Assembly (NCBI GenBank): GCA_025353165.1 | Contig: JANXRE010000191.1 | Span: 1-55,715 of the forward strand | From: Acidobacteriota bacterium | GTDB lineage: Bacteria > Acidobacteriota > Terriglobia > Bryobacterales > Bryobacteraceae | Direction of reading: 5' to 3' | DNA: 55,715 nucleotides | Shown here: piece by piece, positions 42,601 to 50,690 of the stretch | Numbering within the stretch: the stretch's first letter is position 1 | Layout: each line of letters begins with the position of its first letter | The notes under the pieces: generated by a model | What the model saw: only the letters and a program-made list of their open reading frames with translations | Told to the model about the DNA's origin: nothing | The model's database searches: none | Program-made: the position numbers and the translations under genes

Positions 42601-43085
42601 TCGCCGCCGGTCTGTCGAAGCGGCTGACCGAAGGGTGGAACCTGGGCGGAATTACCAGACTGTCCACCGGATTCCCCATCACATTACGCCAGGGGCAGGA
42701 TCAATCCCTGGTAGGCAGTGGATCGACGGATGTTCCAGACCGGATCGGCCCAGTCCGGACGCAGGATCCCCACAACTCCGGACCGAACGGCGCAAACACC
42801 TACTTTTTGCCGGATGCTTTTGCGCCGGGACCGCTGGGGCGCTTCGGGACGTCGAACCGGCGGTTCTTCCACGGTCCGGGCATCACGAACTGGGATTGCG
42901 CGCTGATGAAGTCCACGCGAATTACGGAAAGCACGTCCGTTCAAATCCGGGCGGAATTCTTCAACCTTCTCAATCACACGCAGTTCAACAATCCGAGCGG
43001 CAATATCACCGGCGGTAACTTCGGCGTTGTCACCAGCGCGCGCGAGCCCCGCATCGGCCAGGTAAGCGTGAAGGTGCTGTGGTAG
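39642..43085 (+). CDS. Oar-like TonB-dependent receptor
   Basis: This 1147-residue outer-membrane protein has a signal peptide (GYLPVVLVSMAPLFA), an N-terminal carboxypeptidase-regulatory-like beta-sandwich (SVLGTVRDSSQAIIAGANIV to VSVAATALQVE), a plug with KKILSLPLNGRSYIDLLGLQ and IGEFRLITNSFDAEYGRFSG, and a long beta barrel ending LWW-like in QVSVKVLW. Oar-type receptors are expanded in Acidobacteriota and Myxococcota and import oligosaccharides, peptides or other large solutes with energy from TonB. No ligand can be predicted. It is followed 7 bases later by a TPR gene and then, on the other strand, by a TonB-type gene. The ribosome binding site AGGGGA is present. Confidence 0.93.
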   Translation: MRRFTGYLPVVLVSMAPLFADVTGSVLGTVRDSSQAIIAGANIVATNTDTNLTKSAVSSPTGEYRLLAVPPGSYKLVVTAPGFQQFVTTGIDVKVNDQLHVDPVLQVGSIQQEISVAATALQVETENTQLGDVIESKKILSLPLNGRSYIDLLGLQAGVAPATSGSMQQDRPVSGGLSAGNVSVNGQRETANAFLVNGGDVSEGRNNGASVIPNLDSIGEFRLITNSFDAEYGRFSGSIMNAITKSGGNRFHGAGFEFLRNDKLDARNFFDPSKAELRRNQFGYAVGGPFWKDKLFWFTDYQGTRQIQGASTGLVTVPTVDQRSGIFDPANLSGVVKGDYWAQVLSQRLGYTVTNNEPYSGCSDPAICVFPNGVIPQRAFAKPVPNLLPYIPLPNAGLNRFADASQKRTINDDKMGQRVDFVNGMTGNWSFYYHFDDSTINDPLAAASVPGFPAVTPTRAQLITMSNTKTIGAAQVNEFRVSFMRTATVTTTPGGSFAKLSDLGFVTGANTLGINPSGPAGFPQTVPPLYFNNFSIGVPTLTTFQPNNTWHISDGFSKIIGPHTIKFGGEFRYLQINERNTCAPNGDFTFDGSETGVDIADFLLGAPLTYNQCSQQFLDSRTRYGGAYFQDTYKVKPNLTLNLGARWEVSMPWWDTQGKIETIVPGLQSTVFPTAPKGWVVPGDPGIPSTLAPTDYKDFSPRIGMAYSPGFHDGVLGKVFGGPGKTSIRAAFGIYYTAIEDLNLFYEVGDAPFGLYWVSPNPTMFDEPFRTRLDGTSQTQRFPFTFPTPGSPANKTLDYSIYLPIAYSPGYSIHNKLPYAEHYNLSIQRQLGGASVLTLAYVATQGHKLISQYDANPGNAALCLKLNQLGATPLCGPNGEQQTYTLPDGSQVFGTRDQLGPAFGYGNTYTSNIANSNYNSFQATVERKAADVTFLAAYTFSKSLDNSSGFNDWVNFSNYHLSRALSSFDVTHNFVLSYDWAIPFHQLAAGLSKRLTEGWNLGGITRLSTGFPITLRQGQDQSLVGSGSTDVPDRIGPVRTQDPHNSGPNGANTYFLPDAFAPGPLGRFGTSNRRFFHGPGITNWDCALMKSTRITESTSVQIRAEFFNLLNHTQFNNPSGNITGGNFGVVTSAREPRIGQVSVKVLW

Positions 43086-43091
43086 GGTCCG

Positions 43092-44630
43092 GTGCATCCG
43101 CCGATTGTCGCGGCGCTTGCGGCGCTCCTCGCCGCATTTGGCGCTCCCGCTTCCTCGCGGGCTGAGGCATTCCGGCAAAGAGCGGTGGCCTGCGCGCGGC
43201 AGAACAACTGGACGTGCGCGGTTGAGAATTTCGAGTCCGCCCTAAGGGTGAAGCCGAAATGGGCCGAGGCGGAGTACGGCCTCGGCGCAAGTCTGGCCGC
43301 GCTGCAACGCGACGGGCCCGCCATCGAAGCGCTTCATCGCGCTATTGCCGCCGATCCCAAACTGAGCGGCGCGCGGCGCGCGCTTGCGCGTATCTACCTG
43401 CGGGTCGGGAATCCCGAATCGGCCGTCGCCGAATTGCTCCATTGCACCAGCGAAAAAGGCGCGGATGCCGGGCTATGGCTGGACCTCGGCATTGCGTACG
43501 GGCGGTCCGGCGATGTCCCGCGAGCGGCGGAGTCGTTCCAGCAAGCGATTCGTCTGGACCCGCGGCTCGCCGCCGCGCATCTGCAACTTGGCGTTGCGAT
43601 CCGGCGTGAAGGCCGGCCCGAGCAGGCTCTGGAGCAGATGCGGATAGCCGCCCGCCTTGCGCCGCAGGATCCATACGCTGCGTTTGAACTGGGCAAGTCG
43701 CTGAAGGGGGCAAACGATTTTCCGGGCGCGATCGACGCGTATCGCCGGGCGATCAAGCTCAAGCCGGATTTCGAGCAGGCCCGCTATGGCCTGGGCCTGG
43801 CGCTGAGAGTGCAGGGCGAAGCGGACGCCGCGCGGAAGGAACTGAGCGAAGTCGCGGGTTTGCACCAATTCCGGGAGCGGCTCGCGGAGTCGAAGCTGCT
43901 CATTATGGCGGGGGTTGAGATGCTGAAGAGCAACGAACTGGATGCCGCCCAGAGCAAATTCCAACAAGCCACGCAGGTGAGCCCAACGCTCGCGACCGGA
44001 TTCTATTTTCTGGCTGCCGTTCACGATCGCAAAGGCGAAGCGGAGCAGGCGCTCGCGCTATACCAAAAGGCTCTCGAACTGGCGCCGGACTACGCCCAAG
44101 CGCATGTCGGGCTCGGCTCCTGGCACACCCGGCGCGGCGACATGCGGAACGCCGCGGCGGAGTTCGAGAAAGCAGCCGCGATCAATCCCGACCTCGCCGA
44201 CGCACACTACGACCTGGGACTCGCGTCGCTACAGCTTGGCGATTCGGCGAAAGCTCTCCGCGAGTTCGCCGAAACATTGTCCATCGATCCCGCATTTTCC
44301 GATGCCCGAATCCAGTTGGGACTCACGCAGTCCCAACGGGGCGACGCCGCCGCGGCCGTACGGACTTTTCGCGAACTGGCGAGGCGAGAGCCCCTGAGCG
44401 CGGAAGCGTACAACAATCTGGGGCTGGCCCAGTTGCAGGCCGGCGACGTCGCGGACGCCGCGGAATCCGCTAGGAAGGCAGTCGAGCTGAGGCCCGATTA
44501 CGCCGAGGCCAATTACAACCTGGGACTGGCGCTTCGGGCCGCGGGCCAACACGACGCAGCCGCCCGGGCGTTTGAGGAGGCGTTCCGGCTGGATCCGCGC
44601 CTCAAGACCCCGGCACGAAACGAAAGGTGA
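43092..44630 (+). CDS. Exported TPR-repeat protein
   Basis: The 512-residue protein starts with a signal-like segment (VAALAALLAAFGAPASSRA) and then consists almost entirely of tetratricopeptide repeats (at least 12), recognisable by A/G-x-LG-x-ALxxxGxxxxA patterns such as AEYGLGASLAALQRDGPAI, ARYGLGLALRVQGEADAA, AHVGLGSWHTRRGDMRNA and ANYNLGLALRAAGQHDAA. TPR arrays bind other proteins. The start is GTG 43092, seven bases after the receptor stop, so the two genes are probably co-transcribed and the product may assist the receptor or its cargo. The 3' end overlaps the convergent TonB gene by 29 bases. Confidence 0.85.
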   Translation: MHPPIVAALAALLAAFGAPASSRAEAFRQRAVACARQNNWTCAVENFESALRVKPKWAEAEYGLGASLAALQRDGPAIEALHRAIAADPKLSGARRALARIYLRVGNPESAVAELLHCTSEKGADAGLWLDLGIAYGRSGDVPRAAESFQQAIRLDPRLAAAHLQLGVAIRREGRPEQALEQMRIAARLAPQDPYAAFELGKSLKGANDFPGAIDAYRRAIKLKPDFEQARYGLGLALRVQGEADAARKELSEVAGLHQFRERLAESKLLIMAGVEMLKSNELDAAQSKFQQATQVSPTLATGFYFLAAVHDRKGEAEQALALYQKALELAPDYAQAHVGLGSWHTRRGDMRNAAAEFEKAAAINPDLADAHYDLGLASLQLGDSAKALREFAETLSIDPAFSDARIQLGLTQSQRGDAAAAVRTFRELARREPLSAEAYNNLGLAQLQAGDVADAAESARKAVELRPDYAEANYNLGLALRAAGQHDAAARAFEEAFRLDPRLKTPARNER

Positions 44631-46179
44631 TCAGGTGAGTGGAGGGAACGGCCTTGCCCCCGGAGGTCGCAGGTTCGAAGATCCATTTCTTGGCGGTATC
44701 CACTGCCTCTCGCCGTAGCATCTGGCTAATCTTCTTTCCGGCATTCAGCGCGTGCGCCTCAGTCACACGCCCGCTGGCATCAATGGAAACCTGCACTTCG
44801 ATTTCAGGTGAGCCGGATAGCGGTGCGAAGCCTAGATTCCGCATGTTCGGTACGAACTTTTTCAGCGGCTTCGCCAAAGTGACAACCGGCGGCGCCCCGG
44901 CCCTCGCGACGGTGCGTGGTGGTTCCTCGGGCGTAGGAACCGTCGGCACCGGCGCGGCGGTTGCCACCGCCTTGGGTTCGACCGGCTTGCTCGGAACCGG
45001 ATCGGGGGGCGCCGGCGGCTTGGCTATACTGGCGGCCGGTGGTTCCGGTTGGCGGGCCGCCGCATCCTGGTTCGGAGTCGGGCTCGGCGGGGCTGCGACC
45101 GGTTGGGCGGGTGGAACGGAAGCCGGCTGCTCCGAAACAACCGGCGGAGCCTCTATCTGGGTGGGTGCCGGTGCAATCCGCCGGAGCTTTGCCTCGGGCG
45201 CCGGCGTCGGCACTGTCGCGGCAGCCTCCGCGGGCGCGTGCGATCTCGATCCGTCCAGCGTACGCACGCTTTCATTCGCCACCGTGGCTCCATTGCGGTG
45301 AAGTTCCAGGCTGAAAGTTACGTCGTCCGACGCCGGCCGGTACAAGATTGAACCCGTCTGAATCTGGGTGGAATCAAGTATCAGCTCACGTCGCCGGCCG
45401 CCGTCCACAATGCGGAGGATCCCGTCGCTCGCCAGTTTCAGAGCTGGACTGCTCCGGTCCCAAACGATCGAGAAACTATCTCCCTCGGAAGTGACGCGTA
45501 AGCCGAGCGGCGCAACGGAACCCCGTGAATTCGGGCGCTGCAGGGACTCATACCACGCCAGTGGAAGCAGGGCAACGACGATGGCCCCTCCTACGAAACG
45601 AAGCCAATTCAACCGCCGTCCTTGCGGAGCTGGCACGGCAGCCGAAAAGCGGGGAGCCGCCGGCGAGACGGCGACGGAAGCGCTCGGGAGCAGCTCGAAA
45701 TGAGCCGATTCATACCAGTCTCCGGCCGGGTTCCGCTCAAACAGCCGCGCGATCGAAAGGCTGGCCGGAAGCGGCTTCACCAGCAGGATGAATCGCGATT
45801 CGGGCAGAATCTCGCGCATGATCGCCTGATCGTCCGGGAATACTTTGAACCGGTCGCCGATGCATGTACGGAAGTAGCCGGCGATCTTGCAGTTGCCGGC
45901 GGCGCGGATACGCTCCGCTTGTTTCCGCATACGATCGAGTTCATCGGGCGAGAGTTGATGGGCGGGACCGTACCGGTGGGAGCAGGGGACGATCTCGGTT
46001 CCGTCCACCACCAGACCCGCATCGTCGTTCAACGGCGACGTCAGAATACCGCCAGACTCGACTCGGTCGGGAGCGCTCCGGAGACCGGCATCGGCGGTGG
46101 AGCGCAGATCCTCTCGAACTTCCTTAGTAATTTCGATTGAGAGTTCGGCTCCCCTGCTCATCCTATCTATATCATCCAC
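44602..46179 (-). CDS. TonB-like energy transducer with N-terminal degenerate MPN/JAMM domain
   Basis: A 525-residue protein in four parts. Residues 1-190 resemble an MPN/JAB fold (RVESGGILTSPLNDDAGLVV, then QLSPDELDRMRKQAERI and CKIAGYFRTCIGDRFKVF), but the zinc-binding HxH is absent (YFRT instead), so it should not be a protease. A transmembrane helix follows at about 203-225 (RFVGGAIVVALLPLAWY). Next come a beta-rich domain and a long proline/alanine-rich linker of about 130 residues to span the periplasm. A TonB C-terminal domain (EIEVQVSIDASGRVTEAHAL, ending VPSTHLITFRFVPG) closes the chain. It lies next to the Oar-like receptor it may drive. The start may be ATG 46161. Confidence 0.82.
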   Translation of the reverse strand: MDDIDRMSRGAELSIEITKEVREDLRSTADAGLRSAPDRVESGGILTSPLNDDAGLVVDGTEIVPCSHRYGPAHQLSPDELDRMRKQAERIRAAGNCKIAGYFRTCIGDRFKVFPDDQAIMREILPESRFILLVKPLPASLSIARLFERNPAGDWYESAHFELLPSASVAVSPAAPRFSAAVPAPQGRRLNWLRFVGGAIVVALLPLAWYESLQRPNSRGSVAPLGLRVTSEGDSFSIVWDRSSPALKLASDGILRIVDGGRRRELILDSTQIQTGSILYRPASDDVTFSLELHRNGATVANESVRTLDGSRSHAPAEAAATVPTPAPEAKLRRIAPAPTQIEAPPVVSEQPASVPPAQPVAAPPSPTPNQDAAARQPEPPAASIAKPPAPPDPVPSKPVEPKAVATAAPVPTVPTPEEPPRTVARAGAPPVVTLAKPLKKFVPNMRNLGFAPLSGSPEIEVQVSIDASGRVTEAHALNAGKKISQMLRREAVDTAKKWIFEPATSGGKAVPSTHLITFRFVPGS

Positions 46180-46431
46180 CCCGCGGAGTGGGATTGGAGA
46201 GATGTCACCGCTACATCCGGCGCGCCGGTTGAAGGGGCAATGGCCGGATTGAGCTGCGAACAGTGGCGGTCAAGACCTCACGGTACGAGCAGCCACATTC
46301 GAAGCGCTGAGGATTTCAAAGGCCACTCGCATCCCCTCGGCCATAAAGAACAGGATGAAAGACACCGAGAACCGCGATCCATCGGAAATTCTCGAATGTT
46401 TTCAGGGCGGCCCGCTCCGCAATCGCCTGCG
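46180..46431. other. Short interval with no certain gene
   Basis: A 250-base gap between the divergently placed TonB-like gene and the 3' end of the NHL-repeat gene. On the minus strand about 33 codons read like the end of a membrane protein (FILFFMAEGMRVAFEIL), preceded in another frame by an apparently helical stretch (AERAALKTFENFRWIAVL). This may be a frameshifted fragment, but I cannot identify it. The TonB gene promoter must lie at its left side. Confidence 0.3.
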
Positions 46432-49400
46432 TTACTGCCCGGTGCCGGTCAGGTTCACATTGAACGTCCCCTCAACATCGGTGACGCTGAGAGTCGCTGC
46501 CTCCGTGCCTGTGATCGTCGGTTTGAAAGTAACCGTATAGGTACAGTTGGCTCCCGCCGCGAGCGTGGTCCCGCAGGTAGTGGTGAACGTGTAGTCGGCG
46601 GCGTTCGTTCCCGTAACGGTGGCGCCGATGGCGGTCAACGTCGACAATCCGGCATTCATGAGAGTCGCCGAGAGCACGCTCGTTGTGGCCTTGGTCACGG
46701 TTCCAAAGGTCAAGGTCGCCGGCGTCAACGAGGTGCCTCGTTGCACGGGTATGGTCACGATGTTGCTGACATAAATGCTCTGCGCGATGGTCCCCTGAGT
46801 GAGCGGGTCCGTCGGAAGACTCGAATTGAGTTGCAGCACTACCTTGGAAAGTCCGACGGTGCCGGGAATCAACGAGGCGAAAAGAACATTGGCCGTTCTG
46901 CCGCCTACCAGCGACGAGACGAACGCGACCGGACCGTTCAGTTCCGGACCGCTGTAGGCTACGCCGGTTTGAGCGCCGGCTCTCGCGGCGTCCTCAAACG
47001 GCACACCGAGCCCCGTTGCGTAGATGATGATGGTCTCGCCCGGGACGGCGGGATTCGACGGCGAAATCAGGCTGCCGCCCTGGTTCGCGCAGCAGGTCTG
47101 CGCTTGTAAGGCTGTCAAAATCAGCCCGGCTGAGGTGCTGCTGCTGGCCGTTGTGATGGGAATACCCGTGCCCACCGCTCCGGCTACCTTGGATTCCAGG
47201 ATGATGCGCGTAAAGACCCCCGAAGCCTGCGCCGTGACCACCTCGTTCGCGCTGGCGTTGATGAGCGCCACGAAGGCGTTCCGGATGCTGATCAGGGTGT
47301 CGGTGGCCAGCACGGTGTATTTATACGGGTTCGAGCCGATGGTGATGGTTCCTATATCCCCGGCCTTCACGGATCCATCTATGGATACCAAAGCGGTCGC
47401 GTTGCTGAATGCGTGAAGGGCGATCGCGGCGCGCGGATCCGATCCGGGAAAAGCGAAAACACCCGGGTTTTGCTGGGTGATCGGAACGTTTAAGCTGGAG
47501 CTCGTCACCACGCTTCCGTCCTTCTTCGTGTACCGCAGCCAGACCGTGACGCTGGTTGTGTCGGCGACTTCGTAAGGCATCTGGGCGTTGATCTGCGTCG
47601 CCGAAACGTATTTCAGCGGAGCGGGGATGCCATCGATGTAGAGCTGAACTCCGGACAATTGCCGCGGCATTGCGACATCGGAAACATACGCCGGGTCGCA
47701 ATCGCAGAGGCCCGTGCCGAACACCGTAATGAGGCTCCCCGGCGCGATCCGCGCTGCGTTCTTGCCGCCCGCGGGACTGGTAACGGTGCCAGTCAGGCCG
47801 GAACTGGTGCTGAGCGTATTGGCAATCGCCAGATTGTTGCCCAGGTCCCCAGACACCCTAGCCCGCAAAAGGACGGCGTTGGCCGGAGAATCCGCGATGG
47901 CGAGAATATTGGGGTTTCCGTTACCGGCATTGATGAGCGCGGTCAGTCCCTGTACGATCTGAACCAAAGTGTCGTTCTGCTTGACGGTGTAGGTGTAAGT
48001 GACTGTGTTCACCGGGGTGCCGCTTGTGTCCTTCGTGCCGATCACGATAGCCACCGTCGCGCTGACGGCCGGAGTGCCCAAGTAGACGACGCTCCCCACC
48101 GCGTAGATGGACAGGCTGGCCGCGTTCCGAATGCCGTTTGGCGGCAGTATGGGCGGATTCGGAGTGTACACCAGAACGCGGCGGTTGGAGGGATCCGCGG
48201 CATACAGGTTGGTCCCGTCCCAGGCGAGCGAAGTCGGCGTGCGAATCGTATCCGAGCTGGATTGCACGAAGTTCGGAGTGAAGAGATCCGAGTAATCGGT
48301 GTTGACGTCGGAAATCATGTCCGGCTGTCCCAGCACCACATCGGCGGCCGTGCCGCTGGCGGCCGGAATCTGGTTCCAGATCAGTATCCGGTCGTTGCCG
48401 CCGTCGGCCACGAACAGGCGCGTCCCGTCCGAGAGCGCAAACCGGGGAAAGTTCATCGTCCCGGCGCAGCGCGCCGGATAGGTCGGATTGTTGTGGGAAT
48501 CCACGCCGTTGGACGCGCACATCTTCGGCGAGTTATTCGCGAACGCGCTCACGAAATCGGGTTGCCCGACCTCAACGTCGAAGGCCTTGTTGGTGGACAG
48601 CGAGTTAATATCGCTCCAGATCGCCACCCGGTTGTGTCCCAGGTCGGAGACATACAGGCGGACGCCATCGCTCGACACGGATACCGGATTCAGCAGATTG
48701 CTGTTGGTGGGCGTCTCGCTCGGGCCCCCGATGAACGGGTCCGGGTTGGTAGTGAAGTCCTTCACTCCGAGCACGATGTCGGCTGCCTGATTGCTTTGGG
48801 TCGGGATCGTGTTCCAGATCATCACGCGGTGATTCTGGGTGTCGGCGATATACAGCCGCCCGTTCTGAATCCACGCGCCCTGAGGCCCGCGGAAGCTCTT
48901 GGCATCGGTGACGATCGGCTGCCGCACGGTGGTGAAGTTATCCTGCCCGAGCACAATATCCGCGGCGGCGCCGTTAGCGGCCGGTATCGAGTTCCAGATG
49001 AGGACGCGGTTGTTATCGGTGTCGGCCACCACCACAATATTGCCGTCGCTGGCGACCGCCGTGGGGAGCCTCAGACCGCGCTGCGTGAGGCTCGGAAGAA
49101 CCGTGGTGAAATCCGGCTGTCCCAGTTCCACGTCGGCCGGGCGCGGCAAGGTGGGATCCGCGGTGCAGACCGGGCATCGGGGTCCTACGCTCAACGTGTC
49201 CGTCGGCGCCGGGAATTTCTGGGAGATGTTCTTGAAGATCAGCACCCGATGATTCTGAGGCGTGGGGCCGATCCGGTTTGCGTCGGCAACCAGCAGCATG
49301 TCGCCGGCATATGCCACCCCGCCCGCCGCGCCTACCAGAACCTCGGAAGCTCCCGCTTTCTGGGCCGCGAAGGTAGGCTGGCCGATGATCATGCGGGCGC

Positions 49401-49476
49401 TTTGGCCGGTGCTAAAATCGGCCGCTGGTGCACACGCTGCGAGGGCCATCACAAGAATAGCGGAAAAGGACTTCAT
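46432..49476 (-). CDS. NHL-repeat / TIGR03437-type protein with choice-of-anchor D domain
   Basis: A secreted protein of about 1014 residues. It has a signal or lipoprotein signal (SFSAILVMALAACAPAA). An NHL-repeat beta-propeller follows: DNNRVLIWNSIPAANGAAAD, DTQNHRVMIWNTIP, GNDRILIWNQIPAASGTAAD and more, about six blades. Next are two copies of the 'Solibacter' IPT-like domain (IAPGSLITVFGTGLCDC, KYVSATQINAQMPYEV; then GETIIIYATGLGVPFEDA), and last an ASPM/SPD-2-Hydin-type 'choice-of-anchor D' domain (TPATLTFGTVTKATTSVLS to GTFNVNLTGTG). The start is ATG 49476; further ATGs exist at 49506 and 49533. Such proteins are lineage markers and probably cell-surface; function unknown. Confidence 0.82.
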   Translation of the reverse strand: MKSFSAILVMALAACAPAADFSTGQSARMIIGQPTFAAQKAGASEVLVGAAGGVAYAGDMLLVADANRIGPTPQNHRVLIFKNISQKFPAPTDTLSVGPRCPVCTADPTLPRPADVELGQPDFTTVLPSLTQRGLRLPTAVASDGNIVVVADTDNNRVLIWNSIPAANGAAADIVLGQDNFTTVRQPIVTDAKSFRGPQGAWIQNGRLYIADTQNHRVMIWNTIPTQSNQAADIVLGVKDFTTNPDPFIGGPSETPTNSNLLNPVSVSSDGVRLYVSDLGHNRVAIWSDINSLSTNKAFDVEVGQPDFVSAFANNSPKMCASNGVDSHNNPTYPARCAGTMNFPRFALSDGTRLFVADGGNDRILIWNQIPAASGTAADVVLGQPDMISDVNTDYSDLFTPNFVQSSSDTIRTPTSLAWDGTNLYAADPSNRRVLVYTPNPPILPPNGIRNAASLSIYAVGSVVYLGTPAVSATVAIVIGTKDTSGTPVNTVTYTYTVKQNDTLVQIVQGLTALINAGNGNPNILAIADSPANAVLLRARVSGDLGNNLAIANTLSTSSGLTGTVTSPAGGKNAARIAPGSLITVFGTGLCDCDPAYVSDVAMPRQLSGVQLYIDGIPAPLKYVSATQINAQMPYEVADTTSVTVWLRYTKKDGSVVTSSSLNVPITQQNPGVFAFPGSDPRAAIALHAFSNATALVSIDGSVKAGDIGTITIGSNPYKYTVLATDTLISIRNAFVALINASANEVVTAQASGVFTRIILESKVAGAVGTGIPITTASSSTSAGLILTALQAQTCCANQGGSLISPSNPAVPGETIIIYATGLGVPFEDAARAGAQTGVAYSGPELNGPVAFVSSLVGGRTANVLFASLIPGTVGLSKVVLQLNSSLPTDPLTQGTIAQSIYVSNIVTIPVQRGTSLTPATLTFGTVTKATTSVLSATLMNAGLSTLTAIGATVTGTNAADYTFTTTCGTTLAAGANCTYTVTFKPTITGTEAATLSVTDVEGTFNVNLTGTGQ

Positions 49477-49533
49477 GAGTGGATTAATGGCGAACGTTAA
49501 CTTCATAAGTATAACAAGCGTGAGACGTTGCAC

Positions 49534-50192
49534 TTCGGGTGCCGGTTTCCGCCCTGGAGAATCAGCGGCTCCGGTTGGCGGCGTGTAACTTACCGTCCCA
49601 GGTGTCCGCCCCGGTCACGGTAACCCCGGGACTTAACTGCCGCAGCACCTTCGCAAACTCCCGGGGCGAGTGGATCTGGAACACGCTCCCGCCATGGGCC
49701 TTGGTCAGGCGCCCTAGCTAGTAGTCTGGCCGACTGAGGCTGTGGAACGGCACGGTCCCGGGCCTCTACTGATAGAGGTTATACGCGACCAAACGAACGG
49801 TCTCAAAATCGGTGAACCGCAGCAGCGCGGCCAGCGAGCCAGCCTCCGGCACACACGCTGCCCCTGCTGAACGGCGAGGCGTTTATTCAGAACGGTGATC
49901 CGGCCCAGCCTCCAGGAGTCGCGGCAGAAGCGGTTGACATCGCTTAGCACGGCAACCTCCACCCGGTAGCGGCCCTGCCCCGAGAGGGATGCGCCGTCGA
50001 TCGCCAGATCGGTTTTGTCGGCCCCCTCCCGCCTCTCGGGTATTTCCCAACTGGAGTTAGTGTTAGTCGGGCGCGCCGGTCGAATCCCGCACCCGAACTG
50101 CCGCTCCGCCGGGTCGTGAACCGAAGACGCCGTTGAGGCGGAACCGGCCCACGCATCCCACAGTCATTAGAGGATAAGGCAGTGTAGAGGAA
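49534..50192. other. Scrap zone with unidentified coding remnants
   Basis: About 660 bases with no intact gene. On the minus strand 49562-49712 reads LTKAHGGSVFQIHSPREFAK and VTVTGADTWDGKLHAANRS to a stop, and 49740-50030 reads TDLAIDGASLSGQGRYRVEV and VAVLSDVNRFCRDSW, then in another frame LAALLRFTDFETVRLVAYNL before TAG. Both look like once-coding protein sequence broken by frameshifts. I do not recognise the families. Non-functional remnants are the best reading. Confidence 0.4.
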
Positions 50193-50690
50193 GTGTCCAT
50201 CACAGACGACCTGCTGCTGGGATTCGAGACGCATTCGCCATCGCGGATTCGTAAGGCGCTTGCGGACGGCGCGTATCCGTGCGCCCCCATCGGCGGAAAG
50301 ACTCCGATCCATCTGCTGATTGAAATGTATATGCGGTCGCAGCGCTTCGCTGAGTGCCTGCGCGTGATGATCGACGCGGGAAGCGGAGCTGGACGATCCG
50401 TTGCTGGAGGCCGTCTTGCTCGATGAGGGCGAGCGGTTGCGCCCGGGCTCTGATCGACGCGGGTGTTTGACGGCACCCCCATTTCGTACGCCCAGTGCGG
50501 TCTGTACTTCCAATTCCATCGCCCGGAGGAGGACGTCAACGGCAACATAGCCGACCTCTACCGTCACAAGTACGGACGTGAACCGCAGGTTCGCAACGTC
50601 CCGAACAAATACCTGCTGGACGATCGCGTCTTTCCGCCGAGGACATCAGGGAAGCTCGACGCTCAGCTTTCCCGGGAGCGGCCGATAGCC
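50193..50690 (+). pseudogene. Broken ankyrin-like repeat gene
   Basis: The frame at 50193 encodes DDLLLGFETHSPSRIRKALA and GGKTPIHLLIEMYMRSQRF, typical of the start of ankyrin-repeat proteins (RIRKALADGADP, TPIHLLIEM). After about residue 63 it shifts: the bases then read AELDDPLLEAVLLDEGERLR and a further shift leads to LYFQFHRPEEDVNGNIADLY, RHKYGREPQVRNVPNKYLLD. Two frameshifts within 130 bases break an otherwise continuous protein. The 3' end overlaps the histidine kinase end. Confidence 0.65.

Noticed and set aside
47659-49500. A 613-codon plus-strand open frame opposite the NHL-repeat gene
   Set aside because: Repetitive only because the NHL repeats on the other strand are; arginine/histidine-rich composition of a shadow frame.
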